A stretch of DNA of 45,522 nt from Hypsibius dujardini. Lineage: Eukaryota > Tardigrada > Eutardigrada > Parachela > Hypsibiidae. Below are positions 1 to 9,712 of this stretch, one piece after another (the stretch's first letter is position 1; the number at the start of each line of letters is the position of its first letter). The notes beneath the pieces were generated by a model, which had not been told where the DNA came from, did not search any database, and saw only the letters and a list, made by a program, of their open reading frames with translations. Position numbers and translations under genes: made by a program. Location of the stretch: contig LRSR01001672.1 in the NCBI GenBank assembly GCA_001579985.1, positions 1-45,522 on the forward strand. The letters are read 5' to 3'.

Positions 1-149
1 CGTGTATTTGCTTTGCTTGATTGAGCTTAAGCTCTTGATTTAGCACATTACCAGTATCTATTTCTTATTTAAGGTAGTCTCTCTCGTGTTTTGTATAATA
101 TTTTGTAGTTGCTACAGCGAACAATCTAATTTTAACTTATTCGTTTCAG

Positions 150-569
150 TGGTCCTGCTTCGGGGTCTTCTGTTTCGGACTGCTCTTCGAGCTGATTAAA
201 TCCTTCCGTGGGTTCATCCTACGGAAAGAGAACTTCCGAAACCGCCGCAGCCGACCATCACGCCCGGACATCCTCGTGCTGCAGCAGCAGCAGCAGCAGG
301 AGGAGGAGGACGGGAAAGTCCGCGTCGCCACACCGAACAGCCGATTAATCGATAAAATCGTCAATCGCAGCCACATCACTCAGACCCTGCTGAACGTGCT
401 GCAGTTCCTAGTGGGATACTCGCTGATGCTCATCTTCATGACCTACAACGTGTGGCTGTGCTTGGCGGTGACGCTCGGCGTGGGCTGCGGCTACTTCCTT
501 TTCGGATGGCCGCATGAGGACTCTGCCCCTCCGGTGCCGGACATTGCCAACGGCGACTGCTGCCATTGA
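150..569 (+). CDS. SLC31A1: High-affinity copper transporter CTR1 (SLC31 family), 3' end only
   Basis: Last exon of a copper transporter; the 5' part lies left of the window and bases 1-149 are its intron, ending in TTTCAG. The exon opens in phase 0 inside the first membrane helix and encodes 139 residues. The order matches CTR1: helix 1 end, cytosolic loop, helix 2 with the copper-conducting MxxxM pair (LMLIFM, fragment residues 93 and 97), helix 3 with the packing motif GVGCG (residues 110-114), and a short tail ending CCH, like the HCH metal-binding tail of human CTR1. CTR1 is a trimeric importer of Cu(I) at the plasma membrane. The cytosolic loop carries a six-glutamine CAG run followed by acidic residues, which looks lineage-specific. 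The stop codon lies at the edge of a TTGA repeat array. CTR1 is more likely than a low-affinity CTR2 because of the CCH tail, but the Met-rich N-terminus cannot be seen. Confidence 0.9.
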   Translation, partial: WSCFGVFCFGLLFELIKSFRGFILRKENFRNRRSRPSRPDILVLQQQQQQEEEDGKVRVATPNSRLIDKIVNRSHITQTLLNVLQFLVGYSLMLIFMTYNVWLCLAVTLGVGCGYFLFGWPHEDSAPPVPDIANGDCCH

Positions 570-776
570 TTGATTGATTGATCAATTGATTGGTTGATTG
601 ATCTATTGATTGGTTGATTGATTATCAAAGCGCACTGGGTTGCCATTGATTGATTGATTGATTAATTGATTGGTTGATGATTGTCAAAGCGCACTGGGTT
701 GCCATTGATTGGTTGATTGATCAATTGATTGGTTGATTGATTGTCAAAGCGCACTGGGTTGCCATTGATTGGTTGA
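570..776 (+). repeat. TTGA-rich minisatellite directly after the CTR1 stop codon
   Basis: About three and a half units of roughly 60 bp. Each combines TTGATTGATTGATT runs with a unique block reading about TCAAAGCGCACTGGGTTGCC. The block before each TTGA run (GTTGCCATTGATTG) resembles the last codons and stop of CTR1 (TGCTGCCATTGATTG), so the array probably grew from the gene end. Confidence 0.8.
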
Positions 777-1189
777 TTGACGGGACCGGTCGATTTCGTG
801 ATTCCTGGTTTTTTTTTTAAATATTTCACTCGGTGGTCTCTCACTCACCGACGGAACGAAATTCTCGCCCCCCCCCCTCAGGGGCGTGGATTTTTTTGCC
901 ATTGCGGTGTGCACCCTTCACGCCAAATTACTCTGACTTAGTGATGATAGCGTCCACCACGACTGCCAGCCAGTTTCGCCAGTGGTTTACGCCGTCGTCT
1001 TAGTATTATTCTTTCCGTTGACTGTGTGCGCACCCGGTGGCACCCGTTTGTGGGCTTTTTTGTTATTTTTTACTGACACTGCGTAATATGTTCACCCCCT
1101 TCAAGGAATGTTTTGCGTAGTGACTTAAGCGAGTTTCATACTCATTTCACACTGAAAATATTTTCCGTTTCATTTATCAGAAGACAGCA

Positions 1190-1422
1190 AGTATGAGGCA
1201 AAGTCTATTTCGGCTATCACTTTGTCGATAAATCGGCTCACTCATGGATTTCTATTTGATGGCAGCTGCTTGATTGCTTGATTTTCAGACGTGTTATAGT
1301 ATACTAGGATATAGTACAGCAAATCAAACAATCAAGCACCTGCCATCAAAGAGAAATCCATGAGTGAGCCGATTTATCGACCAAGTGGAGCGTGAGCCGA
1401 AATTCAGACTTTGCCTCATACT
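1190..1422. mobile_element. Foldback (hairpin) element, copy 1
   Basis: Two arms of about 100 bp in inverted orientation, left about 1190-1288 and right about 1318-1422, around a 30-bp AT-rich loop. The outer ends read AGTATGAGGCAAAGTCT on the left and its reverse complement on the right. The inner arms contain GTCGATAAATCGGCTCACTC. A second, shorter copy of the inner part lies at 28450-28592, which shows this is a dispersed family. No coding capacity, so it looks like a non-autonomous DNA element. Target-site duplications are not clear by eye. Confidence 0.8.
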
Positions 1423-1800
1423 GTAAATCAATATTCACATAACTAATTTTGCGAAATTTTTTGAATTAAATTTAGTTTTTTTTTTTAATACGAGGATTCC
1501 TTGTACACTTGCCGAGAAATGTAAATTGGATTTTATTTAAGCAACACATTTAGAAGTGAATATCGGGAATAAATCCATACGATTTGTTACTTGTTAGTAA
1601 AGCTCTGCAAACCGAACCGCAGACCGAGCCGCGGGCCGAGCCGCGGGCCGCTGCGGTTTCGCTTCCGCGGTCGCGGTTTGTCTCTCGAAACCGCCGTCGA
1701 CAGCAAATACAGCCAAATCAGGGCAACTTTAAAAATTAAGAAATTAACGGGCTACTTAGTTCTCCTCAAGTAACAAAAAGATCGTACAGTTTAATGAACC

Positions 1801-1920
1801 AGTTGATTGATGTATTGAACGAGATACATACACCGGCATTATTTGTCATTGAATCTGTACCAGTTGATTGATGTATTGAACGAGATACATACACGGGCAT
1901 TATTTGTGATTGAATCTGTA
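1801..1920. repeat. 60-bp tandem duplication
   Basis: Two near-identical 60-bp copies containing GTTGATTGATGTATTGAACG and GCATTATTTGT, followed by the start of a third. Only a few differences separate the copies, so the duplication is young. Confidence 0.85.
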
Positions 1921-2457
1921 CCAGTTGATTGATTAAATGCACACCAATCTACACATGCTTGGGTCTTCGGTTGATTGATTACTGTACTGTGATAGACACG
2001 TGGGTAATTCCACGTTTTGAAGTTGCAGCACACTCCTGTAGCTGAATTTTGACGAGGCCCAGTCTTAAAAAATAATTTAAAATAAAAAATTAATAAAATA
2101 AAATATAATCTTCCCATCGTTTTTCTCTATCATCGGATATTTCCCCCCCCCCACGACCATTTTGCAACACTTATATTAAAGTGAAAAAACCTTTCATCAC
2201 ATGCAGAATGGACAGGATAATCAAAGTTTGATCAAATCAAATTATAAAAAAATTATTTACTTGAAAAAAGAACAACATAATTTTCACATAATCAAGAAAA
2301 GCAGTCTTTAAGTGAACAATTTCGATTGAGATAAAAATTGAAAAATGGCGGTTTGTGCGATGCGGGTCTCGGTCTGAATAAGTTGACCCACGGGCCGCTG
2401 CGGGTTGCGGATGGAAATTTTCGGTCCGCGCAGAGCTCCACTTGTTAGCACCGGCGT

Positions 2458-3788
2458 TTATTGATTAACTTCCAGTTTAGAGGCAGGGAATTGTGTTTCT
2501 ACCGCCAATGACTTAATTAGGTCAGATATGCCAATCGATTTCCCCTCATTCAACAGCATCGCAAATTTCTCCACCGCAACAACAAATCCCTTTTCACCTT
2601 GACAATCGGTCATTTCAATGAACTCTTGAATGTTATTGGCCGACCGTTCGGTCCGGATGCAGCGATAGTCAGGCGGCGGGCTGTTGTATGTTCCCAGTTG
2701 CTTATTCCACATGTGTGAGCGATCAGAGGCGAAATTTGTCAGATAATCTCGGGCCGAAACGATTCGTAGGAGAGTTCTCGGCCAGTCTTCCAGGTTGCGG
2801 TCAGTGGAAAAGGTCGGACGAAGCGCCTCCTTTAGGTAGACGTCAAGGGGACACGGAAATGGTAGGGTTGAATCAAAGTCGTAAAGTTGGGCGGCTAATG
2901 AGCCACCGGGCGCAAACAATAAAATTACATGGTAGTCCTACAGAAAAAACCCACAGTAAGGAGCTGTGCACATTGGACATTGTGTGCATACAGTTAACGA
3001 CAAGATTGAGTACGAGGTATGAGCAAAAGGGGGCGGAGCAGGGAGTAGTCGCGTGGTTGATTGCTCGAGTGTTTGAAAACCACTCCCTGCCCCGCCCCTT
3101 TTGCCCATTCCCCGAACCCTCCAGTGTACTGTACTCATTCTTATCGTTGACTGTAATTAAGTTAGAGCGATTGCGGGTAAATCGATTGATTGATTGATTA
3201 TTTATTTAACTGGACAAAACGCAGTGATACCGAAAAAACAATTGTGCAACGAAATATGTAAGACGAACCCAAAAAACAGGATGATCGGGACGTGGCGCTT
3301 TCATCTGCTTAAAAATTGGCACCTGCAAAACAAACCACAAAACAGGCAACAGATCAAATGATGAACTATTGCAAAGGTGCAATCAATCAATCAAGCTAAG
3401 GAATCGGTTACTTACACAACGCTCAGAGTTCGAGAGGAAAATCACCCAGCAAGACTCGATAAGAGCTGCGTCCGAAAAGTCACACACTTTTTTGCAAAGT
3501 TTCCAAATGTTTTCTTCACTGAAAGGGAAATCAAAATTAGGTAGGGATGCTTGTTTGTTGATAACATGACATCAGCTTGATGTTATGATTGACGCTTGCG
3601 GAATTCAGATTATACAGCCTTCATGTTATTGTTGATTGATTGATTGATTATACAGTGTTTATGTTATTGGAAATTGATTGATTGATTACACAGCGTTTAT
3701 GTTGTTATATTGGAGATTGGTTGATTGATCGATTAACGCCTTACCAGTAGCACGCCGTGTAAATACACTCGCTCCGTGAGATATCCAT
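2458..3788 (-). CDS. NTAQ1: Protein N-terminal glutamine amidohydrolase (NTAQ1/WDYHV1)
   Basis: Four exons on the minus strand: 3788-3745, 3518-3416, 3322-3269 and 2937-2458; all phases agree and give 226 residues (human about 205). The enzyme deamidates N-terminal Gln to Glu, feeding proteins into the Arg/N-degron pathway in cytosol and nucleus. The catalytic triad is visible: Cys15 in CYCEEN (the codon is split by intron 1), His56 in WDYHV and Asp73 in YDFD. Family blocks LPFPC, NYASDRSHM-like NFASDRSHM and PPPDYRC follow in order. The start is the first ATG upstream of the Cys block. The intron 3 donor is GTTCGT, a weak site, but the junction W-DYHV is exact for the family. Intron 3 holds a foldback element. 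The C-terminus runs about 30 residues past the human end. Confidence 0.93.
2991..3154. mobile_element. Foldback element inside NTAQ1 intron 3
   Basis: Inverted repeat with arms of about 65 bp. The left arm starts CAGTTAACGACAAGATTGAG and continues into AGCAAAAGGGGGCGGAGC; the right arm carries the reverse complements CCCGCCCCTTTTGC and CTTATCGTTGACTG. The loop is about 20 bp near 3060. It is not visibly related to the 1190 family. Confidence 0.75.
3640..3732 (+). repeat. TTGA-type repeat in NTAQ1 intron 1
   Basis: Three clusters of TTGATTGATTGATT separated by TACACAGCGTTTATGTT-like spacers, in the intron between the exons at 3745-3788 and 3416-3518. Here the TTGA orientation is antisense to the gene. 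Confidence 0.75.
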
Positions 3789-4125
3789 TTTTTCCCGCGA
3801 AGTTTTTCCGGAACATACTTTAGGGATGAAGTTAAAATTTAACAAAAGTCACCCGCGAGAGGTAATGAATGAGACAACTTAATTTTATTCTGAATATGAA
3901 GAGGATGATTGAACTACTAAAACTGCCAGCTGTTCTGTGGAACTGGGATCACCACATTTCTGGTGTGGGAGTGGAAGTGGGAATGGTATCGAATCTCTGG
4001 AAATGGACTTTCCTGTTCTCGTATTATTTTTTCTCACTGGACATAACTTAATTTTCATAAAATAGAAACTTATAGAAAAAGGGAAATTGCTACACCAACG
4101 AAGAGCGCCTAGGAGATATATTGAA
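3789..4125. promoter_or_regulatory. Bidirectional promoter region between NTAQ1 and CDK7
   Basis: Only 337 bp separate the two divergent start codons, so both promoters must lie here or in the 5' exons. TTTCCCGCG at about 3791-3799 resembles an E2F site and CCCGCGAGA follows near 3850. No TATA box is evident for either gene. A GGAACTGGGAT / GTGGAAGTGGGAATGG stretch (3940-4005) belongs to the dispersed GGAATTGGAA-type repeat seen elsewhere in the window. Confidence 0.5.
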
Positions 4126-5527
4126 ATGGCGAGCACATCCGGCATAGCGAAACTGCAATTTACTCCATCAGAAGATGATCGTTACGAAATTATCGCCTAC
4201 CTCGGCGAAGGTCAGTTCGCGCTCGTCTACAAGGCCCGCGATCGCATTGAAGACCGCATCGTGGCCATGAAAAAGATTAAAATGGGCGGGAGAGATGAGG
4301 CACGTCTGGGACTCAATCGCAGTGCCATCCGGGAGATCAAAATTATGCAGGTGAGATTATTTCTACGCAAGTCGGTGTTTGATTGATGCATTTTGCGTTC
4401 AGTTCTTCATGCTTGTTGTCTATGGGTTGATTGATGCATTTTGCGTTCAGTTCTTCATCGTTGTTGTTTATGGGTTGATTGATGAATTGATTGGCCGGTT
4501 CAGGAGCTCCATCACGTCAACGTGGTTGCCCTGCTGGACGTCATTACGACTGGGCCGAATGTGACGCTGATTCTCGATTTTATGGATTTTGATCTTGACA
4601 CGGTGATCCGCGATGGGGGTATCGTCCTGACGCCGGCCAACGTGAAGGCGTACTCGATAATGACACTCCGCGGTGTGGCATATCTCCATCGGAATTGGAT
4701 CCTTCACAGGGATTTGAAACCGGACAATTTGCTGTTGAACGTGAAGGGAGATCTGAAGATTACAGATTTCGGGTTGGCCAAGCCCTTCGGCACACCCACG
4801 AGGCAGTTCACCAGTCAGGTTGTTACAAGGTTAGTTGATCGATTGATTGAAGGTGGCTAGCTTGCTTGATTGATTGATTGAAATCAAGTCAGAAAATATT
4901 CTATTAAATTTCGGAAAATTAAATAAATATTACTACTACGAATAATAGTAACACTTCAGAATTTCAGATGCGATACCTTGATTTTAAAATAATTGATTGA
5001 TCTCTGACAGATGGTATCGAGCCCCGGAACTCCTCTTCGGCGCGATCCGCTACGGGCCGGCCATTGACGTCTGGGCTATCGGCTGCATCATCGCCGAAAT
5101 GCTCCAGCGTGCTCCCATCTTCCCTGGCGAATCGGATTTGGAGCAGTTTAGCAAAATCACTCAAGTGCTCGGCTCGCCGACCGACGCCACGTGGAAGAAC
5201 TTCCGCCTGCTAGCTTACGCCATTCCAGTCAAGGAGCTCGCCGGTGTCCCCTTGGAACAGATTCTCCGAGCTGTTCCGGCGGACATGCTAGATGTCATAC
5301 GGAACTGCTTGCTGTACGACCCGCTGCGTCGCTGTTCGTGCGAGGAAGCGCTGCGGATGCCGGCGTTCACGACGAAGAAGCCGTTCGCCTCCCATCCCTC
5401 ACTGCTGCCGGTGCCGGCCAGTGTGCGTGCGAGAATTCAGAATGACGGCAAAGCGGATGGGAAAAGGAAAGTGGAACCCCGGGTGGATTTGACGGGCGAT
5501 CGGAGTGTCAAGAAGGCCGCCAGATAG
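4126..5527 (+). CDS. CDK7: Cyclin-dependent kinase 7 (CAK / TFIIH kinase)
   Basis: Three exons (4126-4350, 4504-4829, 5011-5527), 355 residues, close to human (346). CDK7 with cyclin H and MAT1 activates other CDKs and phosphorylates the Pol II CTD as part of TFIIH, in the nucleus. Seen: glycine loop [10 protein letters not shown] (27-36), catalytic Lys49 in [14 protein letters not shown] helix, HRDLKPDN with Asp145, DFG at 163-165, and the activation loop [14 protein letters not shown] with Thr178 matching human Thr170. The second loop site, Ser164 in human, is Thr here (GTPTR). A basic KRK-type tail ends the protein. The start ATG lies 13 codons inside a longer open frame and is chosen because MASTSG and the family N-terminus begin there; the upstream ATG at 4087 is an alternative. 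Intron 2 ends in TTGATTGATCTCTGACAG. Confidence 0.96.
4379..4474 (+). repeat. 48-bp tandem duplication in CDK7 intron 1
   Basis: Two 48-bp units starting TTGATTGATGCATTTTGCG, followed by a partial third that runs into the true acceptor (CCGGTTCAG at 4495-4503). Each unit carries TTGCGTTCAGTTC, which resembles that acceptor. Confidence 0.85.
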
Positions 5528-6082
5528 CAACCTGGAAGAGTTCTTCCCTGTCTTTCTCGGATCCTTCCGCAAAAACTTCTCCAGCTTGCGGGATGGCCCA
5601 CATCTTTTACTTTCCCTTCGCTTCCGAATCGGGTGTTTGTTTTCGTGGACTACATTTGGTGGAGACTTTTTTCGCTGGACTCTTGGCTCTCTGTCTATTC
5701 GGTTTGTGGTATCTGAGGAAGACAATCTTCACCGAGAGTTCTCTCGATTCAGAGTTCACAATTCTTGATAGGCTTCTTATTTGATAGACTTGCACATATT
5801 TGAACTTCGTCCCCCATATGACAAGAACTCTTTCAGTAAAGCGTTTGCAGTGGCACGTAGTTTCTCGCCGAGAAACAAAAAACTGTTGATGTCATGTGTA
5901 ACAGACGGCGGTCCATTTACCCGATTACATTATGGCGAGCCTTACGGGACGATTCTACGCAGTGACGTCAGCGAGCTATTGCAAAATCTTCGGCGTTTAT
6001 TTTCTTTTTTATTCTACCGCAACTTCCTCCTTGTCTACTCCCGAAATCAGCCCGAAAGTTGACTTGTTAGTTTTATTCCATA
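5528..6082. other. CDK7 to BRX1 spacer
   Basis: Contains the CDK7 3' untranslated region and the BRX1 promoter. No exon is supported. A block at about 5905-5985 (GCGAGCCTTACGGGACGATT and neighbours) resembles 24808-24880 and looks like a dispersed repeat. A T-rich stretch (5998-6010) lies just upstream of the BRX1 start. Confidence 0.45.
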
Positions 6083-7522
6083 ATGGGAAAGCGGAAATTA
6101 TCAGCGCTGAAGCGTCTCACCGGCGCATCACCCGGAGGCGGAGAAGCAGTAAAATCCACCAAAAAAGCAAAGAAAGGCTCTTCCTCTTCCACCACCATCG
6201 CTGATCCCGTTCCAGAGCTCCCGCCGGCCGTCCGCCAGTCCGACGAAGCTCCAAAGACTACAAGGCCGCGATGGACGAACAAGCAGCGGGTGTTAATATT
6301 CAGGTTAGTTAGGAAGCCAACAATTGCTACGGCTAATCGTCGCTTGATTGATTGATTGATTGCTTGATTGATAGGTTGATTGATAGGTTGATTGATCGGT
6401 TGATTGATCGATTGATTGAATCCAAACTGCCTTTCATGTCTCCCTCCCTCAATTTTGCCTTTCTTCATCCGAATATGTTTCTTATCTATCTAGCTTCGTT
6501 CAATTTTGTCAAAACGTCGTGGTACATTTTATGTGATTTAACCGGGTTTCAGCTCGCGTGGAATCAGCTACCGTGATCGGCACTTGATGAACGATTTCAA
6601 GACAGTGATGCCGCACTCGAAGGATGAGAATAAGATGAACAAGAAGGAGAAGCTGGTGGCGATCAACGAGGCTTGCGAGATGAAGAACTGTAATCTCACG
6701 CTGTACTTTGAGGCCCGCAAGAAGAAGGACCTGTACATGTGGCTGGCCAAGACGCCGGATGGGCCGTCTGCAAAGTTCCTTGTGGAGAACATCCACACGA
6801 TGGACGAGCTCAAGATGACGGGGAATTGTCTGCGCGGCTCGCGGCCCATCTTGTCGTTTGATAAGTCGTTCGACGCGCTGCCGCATTTCTCGCTGCTGAA
6901 GGAGTTGTTAGCGCAGGTGAGATTGCCATTTTGACTTCTGGCTGTTGATCGATTGATTGATTGCCTGGAATCGCAAGTTATCGAAACTAATGGTCACTTT
7001 CTACCCTTGATTGATGGATTAAAAGCACATGGCCAAATCTTCCAGACATTCAACACACCGAATCACCACCCGAAAAGCCAGCCGTTCGTCGATCGCGTCA
7101 TGACATTCGCCGTAGTGGACAACCGCATCTGGATAAGGAACTTCCAGATTGTCGAGGAGAGCGGAACGCTCGCGGAGATCGGTCCGCGACTCACCCTCAA
7201 CCTGATCAAAATCTTCGAGGGCAGCTTCCGCGGGGAGTGCCTCTTTGAGAATTCCCTCTACGTCTCGCCCAATCTCCACCGACGCAACGTGAAACTCGCC
7301 GCGGCCGGCAAGTACGTCCACCGGATCCAGACGAAGGTGGACCGCGACCAGAGGAAGCCGGAGACGGCGTACCCCTTGGAAGACGAGACGGATGACATTT
7401 TCCGGCGCGCTGAGAGATTCCAACGAGACGGCGACACAGCGGGAACACCACCGGCGAAGGTGCAACCCATACCGCCCTCGAAAGCGTCGAAGAAGCAGAA
7501 GAACAAAAAGAAGCGGACTTGA
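6083..7522 (+). CDS. BRIX1: Ribosome biogenesis protein BRX1 (BRIX1)
   Basis: Three exons (6083-6303, 6553-6916, 7046-7522), 353 residues, the same length as the human protein. BRX1 is a nucleolar Brix-domain protein needed for 60S subunit assembly. Seen: basic, serine-rich N-terminus (1-60), then the Brix domain: QRVLIFSSRGISYRDRHLM across intron 1, MPHSK, NEACEMKNCN, FEARKKKDLYMW, GPSAKFLV, LKMTGNCL, GSRP, HHPKSQPFVD after intron 2, NRIWIRNFQI, EIGPRLTLNL and IFEGSF. A lysine-rich tail (SKKQKNKKKRT) ends it. The ATG lies in ATAATGGGAAAGCGG with no earlier in-frame start needed. It is convergent with METTL2; only 107 bp separate the stop codons. Both introns carry TTGA arrays in sense orientation. 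Confidence 0.96.
6340..6421 (+). repeat. TTGA array in BRX1 intron 1
   Basis: A nearly pure run of TTGATTGAT with interspersed AGG or CGG, in sense orientation to BRX1. Confidence 0.85.
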
Positions 7523-7629
7523 AGGAGGAATTTTAGTTTGCTTTTCAAAAATAATAAGATTCGAACGGAACGGACGGAAACAGCGGAAGGAAAATTCTGG
7601 CGTTTCTAGTGAAAATGTGCACGTTCTCC

Positions 7630-8088
7630 TCATGGCTTCGGTTTGGAAAATTTGCACTGAATCCACATTCTGTGCATCAGCAGATTTCTTTTCCGATTGA
7701 CTATGAGGCGTTTGTCCAATGCATTTTGCTCTTCCTTCAGTCCGGCGTTGGTAAAGAGATTCCGCACTTCCTCTGTAAAATCGGGCTTGGTTTTAGAGAA
7801 CGTATGAAAAGTCCGACCGAGTAATATCTGAATCACTCGCTCTGCCTAATGCCTACGTACTGCATCATGTGTTTGACTGTAAGGTCCAATGAGTTTTGTC
7901 TGTACCCCCGGAAAATCGGTGTGCCTGCATAGTTTGGTAGAGGAAGCTTGATTTGTGTGCATGGAAGACATGCCTGACTAGCATGAATGCCTAACGGCTC
8001 GACTCGACATCGCGTCGATTTGTCTATATCTCTATTTATCTACTGTATCTGTCTGCCTGCCTGTCTATCTGTCTATCTGTCTGCCTGT

Positions 8089-8125
<37 letters not shown>

Positions 8126-8127
8126 TT

Positions 8128-8166
<39 letters not shown>

Positions 8167-9671
8167 GCCTGCCTGCCTGTTTTTCTGTCTGTCTGTCTGT
8201 CTGCCTGCATGCCTGTTTTTCTGTCTGTCTGTCTGTCTGACTGACTGTCTGACTGACTGTCTGCATGCTTGCCTATCTTTGGATGTCTGTCTGACCATTA
8301 GATAAACATCAAACTGCATTACACAGTAAACCAGAACAATGCCAAGTCACTTACCTTGTGTGAAAAAATACGCTAGCGTGCCATCTTGCCGTACGTAAAG
8401 GTTCTCACCAGCGCATTGTGCTGCAAACAGAAAACGGGATCACTCACCACCTTCGTCAAACCATGTTCGTCTGGTAAGACGCGTAAAAATTTGCGAATTT
8501 TGCGAAAAAAGGTGAACGTACGCATTACGCCTACAGACCTGGTTTAAAACGAAGTTGGGCCAGGTCGTACTGTCCGTAGTCTCGGAAAAAGATCTGTCCA
8601 CCAGGCTTGAGGAATTTCACGAGATGAGCTATCACCGCAGGCATTCTGTGAAAGATGTAACAATTTTTAGATTTTCCTCATGAAAAATCCCACATTGATT
8701 GATTGATTGAATCACGAATTAATTCATTGAATCCCTGATTGATTGATTGAATTCCAGATTGATTGGTTGAATCCTAGATTGATTGATTGATTGAATCCCA
8801 GATTGATTGATTGATTGATTGAATCTTTGATTGATTGATTGCTTGAAACAAGATTGAATGCCCCATCTGATCCCTACTTTTCTGGTCTTATGGCAGAAAG
8901 GGTGAAGAGCATAATGACAAAATCAACGCTGTTAGGTTGGACCGGCCAGTGGTCGGTGCTGTCCTCAGTGAGATCGGCAACGAAGGCGTTACAGACAGCG
9001 GGATCGTATTGTGGCCGACTCTGGCACATTCAATGCAAGGAAAACATTATATTATTGAACGATAGACACATTATGAAAGTGAAACTGTACCTTCAGGAGG
9101 GCAATGGCGGCTTCGGAAAAATCACAGCAGTAAACGAATGATTTCCTAAACAGATAAGAGGCGAATTGGAAGACCTCCGTGAAAAAAAACACAATAATAA
9201 CAAATACTTACTTTACGCACTCCAGTAGAGGAAGGACCGTGCTGCCGGCGCCACATCCTGTCTGTGAGAGACAAATGATTCAGCCACTCGCAATTAATTT
9301 GGTGTATAAATAACGCGTTTGAATTTAAATAAATATTAAATTAAACTAAAACCACTGACACAGTTTATTTAAATAAAACGCTTAATTCAGTTAAAAGCAA
9401 AGCAGGATTTTCAGAACTTTAAAAATCGAATTAAATAAAAAGATGATTTAATTAACGATTTCTATTTCTGCGAATTGTAACTAAAATAAAAAAACATTCT
9501 ATTCAAAATCATGAGTCGCTTCTTGAGCCGTTTCAATTTTCTTTAAATTAAATTAAATTGAATTAAATTAAATTAAATTAAATTAAACGACATTTAAGTA
9601 ATTCAGTGAAGCGTAAAAACACAATCCCAAACAGGGAACAGCTGATAATAATAATAATCGTAATATCGGCA

Positions 9672-9712
<41 letters not shown>

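Larger units (their letters stand above)
777..2457. other. Gene-poor spacer between CTR1 and NTAQ1
   Basis: No convincing coding exon on either strand. It holds the end of the TTGA array, C- and T-runs near 872-880 and 2142-2150, a foldback element (1190-1422), a GC-rich patch with repeated GAGCCGCGGGCC at about 1620-1660, and a 60-bp tandem duplication (1801-1920). The AT-rich part 2060-2350 precedes the NTAQ1 stop and may include its 3' untranslated region. Confidence 0.6.

Noticed and set aside
5593-5784. 63-codon frame with a hydrophobic segment (FAGLLALCLFGLWYL) after CDK7
   Set aside because: No splice or family support, it overlaps other open frames in all directions, and codon use is unlike neighbouring genes; more likely CDK7 3' untranslated sequence.
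6073-6468. Minus-strand frame with repeated Gln-Pro-Ile-Asn
   Set aside because: It is the antisense of BRX1 exon 1 and its TTGA intron array.
8036-8319. Cys-Leu-Ser-Val and Asp-Arg-Gln-Thr rich open frames here and at 13568-14130, 16204-16621, 17422-17812, 20160-20667, 21144-21536, 36503-36706 and 38768-39062
   Set aside because: They are translations of CTGT/CTGC or CAGA arrays, open in all frames because a 4-bp repeat without stops gives a 4-residue repeat. They have no start context and lie inside introns of confident genes.
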